Shown in pieces: positions 23,192-34,606 of a stretch of 64,000 nucleotides of DNA (the first letter of the stretch is position 1; each line of letters opens with the position of its first letter). Made by a program: the position numbers and the translations under genes. The stretch lies in NCBI GenBank assembly GCA_010015805.1, contig ML978122.1:2700453-2764452 (forward strand). The letters run 5' to 3'. The notes beneath the pieces were generated by a model. It was given only the letters and a program-made list of their open reading frames with translations. It searched no databases and was not told where the DNA came from. This DNA comes from Rhizodiscina lignyota (lineage: Eukaryota; Ascomycota; Dothideomycetes; Aulographales; Rhizodiscinaceae).

Positions 23192-23829
23192 CTCAGATTG
23201 TTTGCTGACTGGCCTCTTAGAGAGCGAGAGTCCGTCACGTACTCCGCTTCCGCGATCGTGCCGACGGTGCCGACAGGAAGAAGGGGGAGTTAGTGCAGTA
23301 GCTTGTGAGTGTTGATGGTGGTGGTGGAGGGGGAGAACTTGGGCTTGGCCGCGAGCCTTAACCAACGGTGGGATGATGGCGGACGGGGCATGGTTGGGTA
23401 CGAAGGTATGCCAAAAGTATTCATACAGTAGCAGAGGAAGAGCAGTATTCCCAAATCAAACAATACCTCAAGCAGCCATGCGAACGCAGCAGGAGAATAA
23501 TCACGAAGCACACTTCGCTCATTCCAGGCACCGTGAACAGACGAACCCAACCTCTATCAACGCATGTACATAGAATCTCGGCTTCTGAACCGTTCTCTGC
23601 TCATTCAGAATTGTCAAGTTCTCACATTGCGCCGTGAATGCCATATGTACAAGGACATTATCACCGTTGCAAACCTCTGATGCAACATGCTTCATAAATA
23701 TCATATGTATTGAAAGCCGAGACCGAGAGAGTAGTTGACATAGTAATCTAGACTCTACTCGCTCTGGCCTTCCTCTCCTGGTAAATACATAGTCGTGATA
23801 GTGAACACAGCTCTTATCATAGGTGTATG
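23192..23829. other. Intergenic, nothing recognised
   Basis: The 3' side of the hypothetical gene, up to repeat cluster B. Frames of 60-86 codons near 23290-23700 have no support. Confidence 0.4.
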
Positions 23830-24125
23830 AGAGCTGTAGCGGAGTCTCTCTTCCGCGATAACGAGAAACAAATATCCTGAGGGAGGACTTGTGAGCTACT
23901 CCTCGATAAGCTTGAATCTAAACTCATCGTTTGCGTGCGGGTCCTGTAACAACGTCTCTTTCCGCAATAATAAGAAGCAAACCTCCCAAGGCAGACTAGG
24001 AAACCTACTTCCCGATAAACTCGAACTTGACCTCATAGTCAGCGGATGATACTTGCAACGGGGCCTCTTCTCCGTGACAATGAGAAGCAAATCTTCTAAG
24101 GCAGGCTTGAGAAGGCATCGTGTCT
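23830..24125. repeat. Decayed tandem repeat, cluster B (three units, about 110 bp)
   Basis: Matching blocks TTCCGCGATAACGAGAAAC (23851), TTCCGCAATAATAAGAAGC (23960) and CTCCGTGACAATGAGAAGC (24070) give periods of 109 and 110 bp. Each is followed by a CCT(A/G)AGG-type block and then CTACT(C)CCCGATAA. The family matches cluster A at 13.97-14.42 kb. On the minus strand two units end with an open stretch and stop, YEVKFEFIGK then TAG at 24005-24007, and DEFRFKLIEE then TAG at 23896-23898, parallel to the cluster A stretch. It lies right beside the 3' end of the GT34 gene. Confidence 0.7.
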
Positions 24126-24142
24126 CGCCGGTGTTGTGTTTA

Positions 24143-25544
24143 TCAGAATCCGGCTTGAGAAGGCGGATTATCGTGCGTTTCGAAGTACTCCATCAATTTA
24201 GAAATGAGCTTCGCGTTGATCTGCTAAGATGTCAGTCTCCCAATGCCCCAAACGCCGCCAATCGAGGATACGTACCTCCTCAGCCTCCGTCACCAACTTA
24301 TCCAACTCCTCCGGCTCGTCCGTCTTGAATCTCGCAGCCTCCTTCAAGCCCTCGTATTTCTCTCTAAAGCTCTCCGCCAAACTCTTTGTCTCCTGGTGCT
24401 GCATGCCGAACTGAATCGGGTCCGCGCCCCTGTCGATGTTCTTCTTGAACCCCTTCAGCGCCTTGTCCACGCGCCGCTTGACCTGCCAGAAGCGCTTAAT
24501 CTCCTTCGGATAGTCCGTTTCCTCGTACGGCTTGTTGTACACCGGGTTGTATTGCTCGTCCTTATCGGCGTCCAGAATCTTCAGCCACTCGTAGATATGC
24601 CACTTAAAGTCTGGATGCGGGAAATGGCTCAGCAATATCCCTGGCTTTGCTTCTTGAAGTTGGTAAAAGTATGCATTGAACCACGACCTCGGCACGTATA
24701 TCATCTCCTTCTTGAATTCTTCGTCTTTCTCCGTAAGCCGCGCGAAGATGGACTGCTCTTCGAAGACGTAATCTTCATCCTGGTGGTAGTGCTTGTACGT
24801 CATGGTGCGCGTCATAAGGTTCAGCGACCACTGGCATACGCGGATCATTAGGACGCCAGCGTTCAGGCCGTTCCAGTCGCGGCCGGCGATCCAGTTGATG
24901 TGTGAGAAGTCGGAGGGTGGCTCAAAGATTTCGAGAGGGATTTGCTGGTTCATGACGATGGAGTCGACGTCGAAATAGCTGTGGCACCATCGCATTAGCG
25001 CTCTCGGAAGAAGATGTTAACTGCATCACAGGGGCCCATACAATAACCACTCAACTCGTTCGTCTGCTGGCTTATACAGCTCGTTCAGTAGAACCGTCAT
25101 GATGTACGCGACCTTGTTGAACATTCCATCCGCCGCGTTCTCTCTTGCCATATACAGAGGGTATCCCCACTTCTTCGCATGATCAATGTGCGTCTGCAAC
25201 GCCTTCTCATAGAGGATATCCTCAAATCCACTCGCCACCGCGACCTTTGCAAACCGTGGCTTCTTATCCATCATCGTGGCGTTCGGCTCGATCGTCAGCG
25301 TCCCGTTTCCCAAGGGCATTGTCGTGTTCTCCGGTATTTGGGATCCGCTGAAGTTTGTTGGGACGCTATGGAAGCTAATGACAGAGCTCGACCACGGCAG
25401 GTGCATGCACAGGAGCACGAACGAGGCGAACATAAAGAATGCGACGAGAGGTGAATGCTGCCGGGCAACGATCTCTATTCTTCTCCATGGCGTATGAAAT
25501 CGAGGATCTTGCCAGACAGGCGTTACTGCCGTCCAGCCCATCAT
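24143..25544 (-). CDS. GT34 (GMA12/MNN10-type) glycosyltransferase
   Basis: Three exons on the minus strand, 25042-25544, 24276-24978 and 24143-24220, give 427 aa. Intron 1 (GTATGG...CCACAG) joins VEWLF and YFDVDSIVMN, the conserved DxD region (D171, D173). Intron 2 (GTACGT...TAGCAG) replaces a spurious tail with INAKLISKLMEYFETHD, a family-like helical end. A membrane helix near residues 33-50 gives type II Golgi topology. Other family features are NWIAGRDWNGLNAGVLMIR, DEDYVFEEQS and ILLSHFPHP. The family transfers hexose (alpha-1,2-galactose or alpha-1,6-mannose) to glycoprotein N- or O-glycans in the Golgi; the exact donor is unknown. Confidence 0.88.
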
Positions 25545-27066
25545 GGGAGCTGGCCCAAGGGCCGGAAGTTGTAGAAGATATCGGGAATTCGTAATGAGTG
25601 AGATGCGCCGATGGTTAGACGTAACGTGATATGGAGATGAATGGTAGTGAACGCGACAGTGCTTTAGTCATTCATGGCGGAAGACCCATCAGAGTTGTCT
25701 TCAATAGATCAAGTCAGATAACTTTTTTCCCTGTCGTCCTGCGGTGCCTCGTTTTGCGATACAAGATCCCGCTGACGCAAGGGACTACAGCAGAGCAAGG
25801 AATGTACCGTCACACGAAATAGTTAAAGTAGGAAGGACCAGACCCTAGACAAAAGACAGAATTGAAACAAAAGGGAAACGAGGATAGCAAAGGGATTGTC
25901 GGTGGGGGAAGATCTCGCCATGAAAATCGCAAACAGGCCAAATTTGTTCCTCAGCGCTGTCCGCGTGGCATCACCATCCTAGTCCGCTTTTGCGGAACAG
26001 TCGTCTTCAACTAGTCGCTACAACGGCAGTAGTGTGCTTCAACGCTGAAGAATACGATCCACTAAATCGCCGTATCTAGAAGGGCCACGGACGGCAGCTT
26101 TTGAAACCTCCTCTTCCTTTCTCTTTCCGGATAAGAGCAGCTGTTTTTAGCAAAGGACGGCGCGACCTGTCGAACGAACGACGCAGAGACACCGGAAACG
26201 ACGCGACGCTAGGATCCGATTTTTTGCTTCATGCCCCACAGACTCTGGGTGACAGATCCAGGCTTCATCCAGCTCTGACTGGCGCTTTCGCCATGTTCCA
26301 TCCCCTGACTTTGTAAAGTGTCTGCATGGCCGAGAGACAGAACGGCGATCGTTTTCCACCCGCCGACGATGTCTCGGCAACGTGCATGATAGGGTCCCCC
26401 CTTTGTCTCTATCCGTGTTATTATGGCCTTCATCGATTCATTCATGCGGTACTGCCCACGAAGATAAGAATAGCCAGTAGCTGAATCGCTGGTGGCGTAA
26501 CACGAAGTCGCACCTGTGATCGCCGCAAGGTTTCGTTGAAGTCGGGGCAAACCCTGGCGCCGATGTCGTACCTTGCATCAGAAGCCGCACTTATTCCCGT
26601 ATCGCATGCTTCCAGAATCGCTGAATGGCTGTGTCGATTTTACGAAGTCATAGCCAAGCCTCATATCCGATCACGAGAGTATTTTTGTATCACAGCCTAG
26701 GGAGCGATGTCTTAAAGAGTTAGAGTAGGCGTCGAGAAGTTTCCTGAGTAATGTAATCAGCCGAGTAACTGATCACCTAGTACTTGCACATGTCTGCTAC
26801 GATGGTCTGGAATAATTACATTGCGTGTAGCGCATAGTTTATAATATTCTACAATCATGCTACAATCATCAGACTTAGTAACGTAGAAATGTATGACCAC
26901 CCTCATCTATCCAGTGGGTATCACAATGAAGACAATGAACCCAACGCCATGCACCGTCCTTCCTTGAGCGCCATAAATCTTAGAGCACGTGCCTTACCCA
27001 GGCGTCGAAAAGCCCTTTCTGAAACTGCTACAACGCCGTTAGCCTATCCCGCAGCGCTGAAAGTCT
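25545..27066. other. 1.5-kb intergenic region, no gene recognised
   Basis: The promoter of the GT34 gene and the 3' side of ESA1. A 113-codon minus frame at 26209-26550 and plus frames at 26101-26316 and 26889-27098 lack family signals. The stretch 26640-26880 is AT-rich. A non-coding transcript cannot be excluded. Confidence 0.45.
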
Positions 27067-28941
27067 CTACCAATTCCATGTTCTGGAGCTTGCGGTAAAT
27101 ACCGGTGGCTTCCAGATCAACTTGTCAGCATCAAGTTGGTGCTTTGGCTTTGCCTTCTCTTTCTCCTTCTGCTTGTTGTACTTCTCGACGACGGCGTTGG
27201 GCAGTACGATGACGTACTGGTTTTTCTGAATATCGTCAGATTCGGGCACTAATTGGATTGCTCCGTAATACGTCTTCCGGACAGTCCTGGGAAAGACGTG
27301 CCAAGTTAACGTAGAGCATAAAAATTTCAACTTACCGAGTACCTCAGCATTCCTAAGAACGATAATGTGTGGATGATGTCGTTGGTCTGCATCGCAGTTT
27401 GCGCTGCAAGGTCGTCGATGTTGACGTCAGTGCGATCAGGTTGGAGGATGAGATCAAGAAGGATTTCCTGCCAGTACGCGCGATAACCAAGCAGACCGAG
27501 ATCGCTAAGGGGTTTCTCTGGGCTGCCCAGCTTGCTCTCGCGTTTCGAAAGCTCATAGGAGAAGGCCATCAAAAGTCTACCAAAGCCCTTGCGCTGGTGC
27601 TGCGGAAGCGTAAGGATACATGCGACGTTGTAATTGTCCGCTGATTCTTTCTCCTTGGAAAAGTATCCGACAAGATGGCAGCCTCGGTCGTCTCGTACGC
27701 ACATGCAGTAGAACAGGAAAGGATCCACGTCATAGTAGAGCGTCTTGTGATCCAGGAATAGCTTGCTGAGCAGACATAAATTTCTGCACCATGTCCTCTG
27801 TCGTCGGCCGTCAATCTCAAAGAAGCTGACGTAATCATCGCGGTAGATTTCGTTTCCTGGAGGGTGGAGAAGTGTGCACTTCAAACGATGGCGCTCAAAC
27901 TGTTTCAGCTCGCCAAAGTAGCCCAGGCAAAACTCGCAGATGTAAACTACGTCAACATCATTGAACTCTTGTGGGTATGGTGAGAAGTACCATGGCTCAA
28001 TCTCATGCTTGCCCATCTGTATTCGAGTGAGATTGCGGACTCGGTTGACTTCCGCTTGATTTTGTGTCATGGAACCAGACGTTCGCAGCTTCTCACGCTC
28101 TTCCTCGACCGTTTTCTCTTCGTTGTTGCCAATTTTTGCCGAATTTACGGCATCAGCAATGTCGATGATATCCATGGCATCGCCATCCTCTGGCAAGGGG
28201 GTGCCTTCGTCATCGAGGGCGAAAGACACCTCTCGATTCTCTTTGCCACCAGCACGCGATGGCCTTTGGGTCTTGTTTGGTAAACTTGAAGCTTCTGAGG
28301 GTGCATTTGAGTCTTCTCTCTTCAGTTGCTCTGTCTTCATCTTCTTGTTCTTATCCTTCTGGCTCTTCGTGTCGGCTTTGGATGTGGCCTTGTTGCCTGA
28401 CTGGCCGCCTGACTTCTTCTTGTCTGGCTTTTCTGGTAGTGGCCACTCAACTTCTCGGGACAAGTCGACGCGCTCCTGCTTGACCCATTCGTCCAAACGC
28501 TTGTTAAACTCGTCGTAATGCACATAGTAATTAGGTTTTCCTTTGCGAGTCTGAATGGCCAGAATTTCTGCTTTTCGATATTCGCCATCCTAATCAAAGT
28601 GAGCAAGAATCATATTGGTTGGAGGAGAAAGTGGTGGCAGCGAACAGCCATGAGACCCTCATTGACATATGGGTGGGCTTTGAGGCGTCTCGAGGGCGAA
28701 ATGACCCTGCCCTGTCGCAGTCTCCAAGATGCGAGCAAAATATTGAAAACTGCTCACCTTTTCAACCATAGCCTTCACGCCGACGCTGTGTCTGTACGTT
28801 AGCAGGCTGCTCCTCAAATGATCATTGTAGCACAGCGTTGCGCTGGTTCTCATACCTCAACGTATCGAAGGTGGCGAAACCCTTCACTCGGGGCTCCTCA
28901 GCCTCCGCAGAGGCCTCATCTTCTTTGTCACGGGGAGCCAT
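27067..28941 (-). CDS. ESA1: MYST histone acetyltransferase of the NuA4 complex
   Basis: Four exons on the minus strand, 28856-28941, 28758-28791, 27337-28589 with shared boundary base 27336, and 27067-27225, give 510 aa. The 34-nt exon 2 joins TLR to [11 protein letters not shown] and then [17 protein letters not shown] and [16 protein letters not shown], the chromo-like barrel. A charged linker follows, then the MYST domain: a C2HC finger ([21 protein letters not shown]), catalytic Cys364 in NVACILTLP, acetyl-CoA loop QRKGFGRLL and general base Glu398 in [11 protein letters not shown]. The last intron gives [14 protein letters not shown], matching the family, and the end [13 protein letters not shown] is invariant in Esa1. 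NuA4 acetylates H4 and H2A in the nucleus and is essential in yeast. Confidence 0.95.
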
Positions 28942-29315
28942 GATGCAAAGTAGATGCTGACGAAATTTGGCGATGAAAACTATGGAATCGAATTGTTGTT
29001 GTCGCTCGAAGTTGGTTGTCTTGATGACGGCGCTTAAAGCTTTGCGACCGGTGGGTTTGTCTTTCAGCGTGGGGAAGGGTCGGGGTGGCACTAGCTACCT
29101 AAAATTTATGTCACCAAAATTTCTAGTGGCCTTCTTGATCGCTCACCCTCGACAAAACAAAGGACCACGATTCACGATCTGTTCGCTTCTCAAAAGAGTG
29201 CAATTCGAACCTCGAAATTCCTAATATTTTCCGCGGCCTCACGTCCTACCGAGACTTCACCAAGGCCGTCGCATTCATCTCTACACACTCCAACACCATG
29301 ACGAGGTAGCAAGCG
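28942..29315. promoter_or_regulatory. Shared divergent promoter of ESA1 and REX4
   Basis: 374 bp between start codons pointing apart. It contains GC-rich and CT-rich stretches without a clear TATA box, as expected for housekeeping genes. Confidence 0.55.
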
Positions 29316-30344
29316 ATGGAGCCAAGCAAACTTTCCAGCAATTGGAAAGCATTGCAAAAGAAGCTCCAGAAAGAGAAGCCTAGCAGCACACAATCAGCAT
29401 CGCTCAAGCGTAAAGCACGGGACGAAGACACACAAACCCAACCTCACAAAAAGCCGAAGCTTGCTGGCAAAACCAAGCCCACAGTATCAGTGACAAGGAC
29501 ACAAGTTAAGAGCAAGAGGAGGCATATGGCAGGGGAGATCAATGGCTCTCGTGCACGATCCATCAGCGCTCCTTCGAAGCCTTCAAAAGACATACAGACA
29601 CGATCATCACTTAAGTCATATGCCTCAACAGCAGACCTGAAATCGACAAATGGAAACGTCGACGCTCACATCAACGAAGGGAACTCCTCTATATCAGTCG
29701 CAGGAAAGTACATCGCACTTGACTGCGAAATGGTCGGCATTGGTCCTCCTCCCCATGATTCATCCCAGCTCGCACGTGTCTCTCTCGTCAACTTCCACGG
29801 CGACCAAATCTATGACTCCTTCGTGCTGCCCAAACTCCCCGTCACAGACTACCGCACGCACGTGTCTGGCATCACACCTGCCCTCCTCACGCAAGGACGG
29901 ACATTCGAAGAAGTGCAAACGGACGTCGCGACGCTCCTACAAGGAAGGGTTCTGGTGGGGCATGCGATCAAGAATGACCTCACAGTCTTGATGCTAGGAC
30001 ATCCAAGGAAAGACATTAGAGACACGAGCAGGCATAAGCCGTTCAGGGAGACGTATAGCAACGGCGGGACGCCGAGTTTGCGGGTGCTGGCGCAGTCGAT
30101 GCTTGGGTGGGAGGAGTTTCAGAAGGGGAAGCATAGCAGTATTGAGGATGCGAGGGCTGCCATGATGCTATTCAAGAGGGAGAAAGAGGGGTTTGATGGC
30201 GAGGCAATGAGGAAGTTTGGGTCCCAGAAGCATATGTCAGGTGCGAGCAATGGAGTTGAAGAAGCAGATGATGGTGCAAACAGCACAGGAGACACAGTTG
30301 CTGTTAAGAGCAAGAAAAAGAAGAAAAAGAAAAAGAGGAAGTAG
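29316..30344 (+). CDS. REX4: RNA exonuclease 4 (DEDDh)
   Basis: Single exon, 342 aa. A basic N-terminus (about 110 residues) precedes the exonuclease domain. The DEDDh residues are all present: D136 and E138 in ALDCEMVG, D221 in HAIKNDL, H273 and D278 in KHSSIEDARAAM. The spacing and the SGITPALL block fit Rex4. The C-terminal run of Lys (KKKKKKKKRK) is a nucleolar-type signal. Rex4 acts in nucleolar pre-rRNA processing, around ITS1 cleavage in yeast. Adjacent ATG alternatives are not evident. Confidence 0.92.
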   Translation: MEPSKLSSNWKALQKKLQKEKPSSTQSASLKRKARDEDTQTQPHKKPKLAGKTKPTVSVTRTQVKSKRRHMAGEINGSRARSISAPSKPSKDIQTRSSLKSYASTADLKSTNGNVDAHINEGNSSISVAGKYIALDCEMVGIGPPPHDSSQLARVSLVNFHGDQIYDSFVLPKLPVTDYRTHVSGITPALLTQGRTFEEVQTDVATLLQGRVLVGHAIKNDLTVLMLGHPRKDIRDTSRHKPFRETYSNGGTPSLRVLAQSMLGWEEFQKGKHSSIEDARAAMMLFKREKEGFDGEAMRKFGSQKHMSGASNGVEEADDGANSTGDTVAVKSKKKKKKKKRK

Positions 30345-30979
30345 TCATGTCATTCTCTCTAGATACAACTACCCGAGCTCAACGATCGTCTCCGGCACAA
30401 AGTTGATGCAATACATCGAGAACAATGTCATATTCCTCAACTAGGTCAACTACTTCCCTCCGAAGATCGGTGCCATCGTGGGCCCTCACTTTAACCTCAG
30501 CGACGATAGAGAAACTACTCACACGGAAGCGATGATGAGGTACACATCTCGAGTATACCATGGTGGCGATCCGGCCTGTCATGACCTTGCTACCTTAGCA
30601 AAAGCCCGGCGAGAAGACAAATATGATAAGGACGAAGACGAGGATGAGACTGGTAACGACTATGCTAGTGGGAAAGACTATTACGCGATCCTTGTCCTTG
30701 CGTTACTCAACAATCTATCAACGAATGATGCTGAGGACTTGCTCGGATGCAACGAAGCGCGGTATCCAAGCCGCTAATACAACCTATACAGATGCTATAG
30801 AACGGCCGAAAGAGCAGCCTGTGGATGTAGAACTTATCTCTATCTAGCGAGCCAAAGGCTATTGCACATTCATCATCCTTCGTGTCACCTTGTTCGATTT
30901 TTCCTTTGAAGTCACTAAGATTGTGAGACGGCGTAGCGCGATAAATCCCAAAATTGCATCCCACTTAAGCAAACCATGT
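30345..30979. other. Convergent intergenic region with possible gene remnant
   Basis: REX4 and ELP4 end facing each other. A minus frame (30379-30582) has a protein-like run (FSIVAEVKVRAHDGTDLRRE) and a plus frame (30478-30777) an acidic run. They overlap, and neither has support for being a gene. A decayed gene fragment is possible. Confidence 0.4.
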
Positions 30980-32271
30980 TCAAAACTCCATATCCTTCCC
31001 CCCTGCCTGCCCTCCCTGCGCCTCCGTATCGCCCTCCACTGGCGGCAAATTAAACGCCCGTATCAAAAACTTCCTCCGACTAACCACAAAGCAAAGATCA
31101 TCCCCCCCTTCAGCAACACCCTTCCCCTCTCCTCCGCCCCTCTCCGTAAACACTGGCAGCGCATGCACCCGCACCATCCCCTGCGGTTTCTCCTCCTCCT
31201 TGCTACCCGGCCGTGTCGCGGTGCTAGCGTCGAAAGTATGCGGGAAGGGTTGCAGCTCGGCCACTCCGTCGACGAGGCGCTCGATCCAGCGCGTCAGGCC
31301 GGTGGAGCGGGGATGTAAGGATAAGGGGAGGGAGAGCATTGCGGTGAGGCGGCTGGTGTGTAGGCGGAGGAGGGCACGGAGGGAGTGGAGGAAGCGGAGG
31401 ATGTGATCGGGGGAGGGGGAGTGGGCAGGGTAGTAGGCGGGTGAGAGGAGGGAAGGAATGATGAGGCGGTGAAGAGTGTCTGGTTGGGAGTTTGAGATGG
31501 AGGATTGGAGCGAGGTGATGATGGGATCGAAGGGTGATGATGTTGGTGTTGGAGAGAGGGGGATGTAGTTGATTTGTTTTGCGGCTGGGGGAAAGTCGAG
31601 ACGTTTGGTGAAATCGAAAGTATGGCAGAAGTGTTCCGCGGGTGGAGGAGTGCTGTCCTTCGTGTCGGTGGCATCTCCGGGCTGAGGCTGAATCCTAGAC
31701 GGAATAGGTGCTGATGAGAGACATTAGTAGATGCAGGTTCCTCAAATGATACTTGTTTGAACACGAGATTGAATGATATTGAGCTAGTATACAGGATTAT
31801 CCGGGAACAGATGTGGCCCCAAAACTTACCTCGCTCGCCATGTGAACCTAGTCTCTCATACCTCCAGGCAATCTTCATCTTCTCTTGATCACTCTGCGAA
31901 GGTGATGTCTGTTTCTGGCCATCTGAAATACTCTCGCCAATGGCGCCAGGTAACTCTCTTCCCCAGCGGTCACCCACACCAACTAGATGGACTTGGTGGC
32001 CTTGCAGGATGCCTTCAGCCGCGAAACATCGTAGGAGCGCGCTTGCATAATCCGTGGTCCCTGTCTCTTCGATTAAGAGGGAAGTGCCCAGAGATAGACC
32101 TGCATTTGCAGCGAGTAGCGCGTCAAGCGACGAACATCCGGTTGATGTGGTGGGTTGGCCTGTGATAGGAGACGGACGTATCCCAGGTGCTGAAGTGCCC
32201 GGCGATCCCGTTGAAACTGCAGACGTTCGATTTGCTCGACCAAGGGGAACACTACGTTTACTGAATGACAT
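30980..32271 (-). CDS. ELP4: Elongator complex protein 4 (PAXNEB)
   Basis: Two exons on the minus strand, 31830-32271 and 30980-31710, give 390 aa. The N-terminal RecA-like part reads TGCSSLDALLAANAGLSLGT, LLIEETGTTDYASALLRCFA and QGHQVHLVGVGDRW. The intron (GTAAGT...CATCAG) joins MKIAWRYERLGSHGER to APIPSRIQPQPGD and FCHTFDFTKRL, the ELP4 consensus order. The C-terminal half has a leucine-rich block and ends in a Gly-rich tail. Elp4, Elp5 and Elp6 form the ring of Elongator that binds tRNA for wobble-uridine modification. No frame damage is seen. Confidence 0.9.
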
Positions 32272-32696
32272 CCTAGCTCTTTCTTAAAGGATTTTCCAGT
32301 TGCAAAAGGGTCGTCAAAATATTCTTCGGTGGGGCCTCAACTTGACTCCCATGGATTATTTTGCAACGGTGCCAGCATTGTGACAGGATCATCCGATTTC
32401 AGCACATGAGCAAATGACGTACCAGTCCGCGGAATGAAAATAAGAATGAGTTATGCTTCGATATGCTTTGTTTTCATTGTTCATGCAGGATATGACATCG
32501 GACGAACCAGGTTGACGGAAGCGACACCGCCGCGTCTTGGCAGTCCCGCTCCCGAACCTTGAATTGGAGAGCCTCATCAAAGCTCACCATCAAGACTCAG
32601 AGCTCCTCATCGAGCCAACAACTCATCTCCACTCCACTCCGGCCGGTCCATCTCCTGACGTCGCTATCCTCACTCGGCGAGCGCCAACGAGCCACA
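32272..32696. promoter_or_regulatory. Shared divergent promoter of ELP4 and the ESSS subunit gene
   Basis: 425 bp between start codons pointing apart. An in-frame alternative start for the ESSS gene at 32559 would replace the clean mitochondrial presequence with an unrelated leader, so I treat it as non-coding. Confidence 0.5.
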
Positions 32697-33159
32697 ATGC
32701 CGTTCCTAAGACCTCAACAACCCGTCCAGGCCGCGCGCCTCCTCGCCCGCACGTCCACAGCGAACGCACAACGCACCTTCACCTCGGCAGCATCGAGACA
32801 AGCGGCAAGCTCACATGAGGAGGATCACTATGACCCACCAACTGGGTGGTTGTGGGGCATACCGCCAGGGCAGAAGTACGAGAAGGAGGGCTGGGAAGGC
32901 CTGATGTACTATGGCTTTGTGGGAAGCTTGATCTTGGCGGGCGTTGCATACGCATTCAAACCAGACACAAGGTATGATTGGCACCGTGTCTCAAGTTCGG
33001 CGACCTCGGGATCTGTGACCCCAGGAGTCGAAGGGTTCCCTAGTCGGTTATGGCGGATGCTAACATCAGGACAGCATACAAACATGGGCACTCGAGGAGG
33101 CGCGGAGACGATTGGAGAAGGAGGGCATCTTGGCCGACCCCGACGACGAGAAGAAGTGA
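32697..33159 (+). CDS. Complex I ESSS subunit (NDUFB11-like)
   Basis: Two exons, 32697-32971 and 33075-33159, give 119 aa. The first 35 residues (MPFLRPQQPVQAARLLARTS and following) are an Arg/Ser/Ala-rich mitochondrial presequence. Then come the fungal ESSS hallmark DPPTGWLWGIPPGQKYEKEG, one membrane helix (MYYGFVGSLILAGVAYAF), and after the intron SIQTWALEEARRRLEKEGIL. It is a supernumerary subunit of the membrane arm of NADH:ubiquinone oxidoreductase in the inner mitochondrial membrane. Reading through the intron would give an unrelated basic tail. Confidence 0.85.
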
Positions 33160-34606
33160 TCTGTCAGCGCGGCAACATTTCCTTTGTTACGGACTGGCAG
33201 AGATAGAGTGGGAGAAAGGGTGAGCTGCGCTTGCTTCGTCGCTCGGATTGGCATGGTCCCATAATGAAGATCGAGATGCCCTTCTGACACTTGTACATAC
33301 TTCATTGGGAAGGCAGCGCTAGTGCTTCTGGTTATCTAGACAGCGGAGCAGTCGGAATTGATGTTATTTTGCTCAGTACAGCTATTCCGTAACCGGTACG
33401 GCTCTCGTCTCTCGGGAGTCGGCCTTTGTGTGTCGCGATCAGTGAGCAACAATAGACCGTCAAGAGCTGGAATCCTTATCAATCATCGGACATGTTTCTA
33501 CACCGCACCGAGAGAAGAAGTATTCGAAAGCCCCATGTGGTAGTACCTGGTACCCTGTTCTGATTGGCTGGCTTATGATGACTTAAGCTGCTAAAGTTTG
33601 GGGCAGACGTTATAGTGTCGGGGTAGTTTGGACTCCACAGAAAGCTGTTCAGTGAGAGAGATGACTAAAAGCTGACTTGTGAGACATTAAATCACACTGA
33701 AATAGACAGTTCAAGTACGAAGGTAGCTATTTCATCTGAGAAATCTATATATGGAAACTGTACTTGATATTCAGACGCCCAGCGAGTGGAGGTTTCAGAC
33801 AGCCTGAATCGACATTATAACTTAACAGTCCACCTTGCCAGAACCAGATCGGCAGGTTCCACCCCTTCTTCTCACTACCACGCCCTTTTGCATGAAGGGA
33901 TGCCAGACCTGGTGAAAGCTTATTGCGATGATGATTCTCGGAAAATAAGAACTAGCTAATATACTGCTGACATCGATCGTCCCATCTTCGCAGAAGGACG
34001 ACGGAAGGAGCACTTCGACCAGAACCCTTGCGGTATCGGAAATGCTCTTCGTGTCCAAAAGCATGCTGGTCTGGAACCTGGCGGAATCTCAGGCATGCTC
34101 ATTGGAGAGCAAGGAGTTGTCTTTACTCGGCGGCTGTGGATTAAGAGATACGAGTTGAGTAATGCCATGCTGACCTTGGAGATTCAGTGGCACGCGCACA
34201 GCGATTATCGAAGGGAGAATCAGTACTTCCTCCCTACTCGTACGCGTGGTGTCGATAAGCGACCAGTCGATTTCTTCCAAGTTCCGTTCTATTTGCCTCT
34301 TTTCATAGCCTGTATACGCCAGCTCTGTAAGAGTTGCGCGAAGTTTCCAAATCTTACTTAGCGGGTAGTGGCCATGATGAGGTGCTATTGCGTGACAAAG
34401 CGCAAAGCACCTGCCATACCGCTTCTTTCAACCCCAAGCATCACCATGGGAAGGCACGCGTTTCAAATGTGCTCACATGTAGAGCCGGTGTATATATACC
34501 TGTGGACCTGGATCTAAGTGAGAATGGCGTGCTTTTTCATCCTGCTTAAGAACTTCCCTTTCGGTACTCCATTTCACTCAAAGAATCCACTCCAGCTTGA
34601 CTAGTC
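33160..34606. other. 1.4-kb intergenic region, promoter of the dioxygenase gene at its right end
   Basis: No supportable gene. Frames of 60-90 codons at 33358-33543, 33822-34364 and 34334-34549 lack family signals. Confidence 0.45.
34490..34500 (+). promoter_or_regulatory. TATA box of the TauD-like gene
   Basis: TATATATA at 34491-34498, about 109 bp upstream of the ATG, suits a TATA-driven, regulated promoter. Confidence 0.5.

Noticed and set aside
30379-30777. Overlapping minus and plus frames after REX4 with protein-like runs
   Set aside because: Neither can be extended by splice sites into a recognisable protein. A decayed fragment is possible but not demonstrable.
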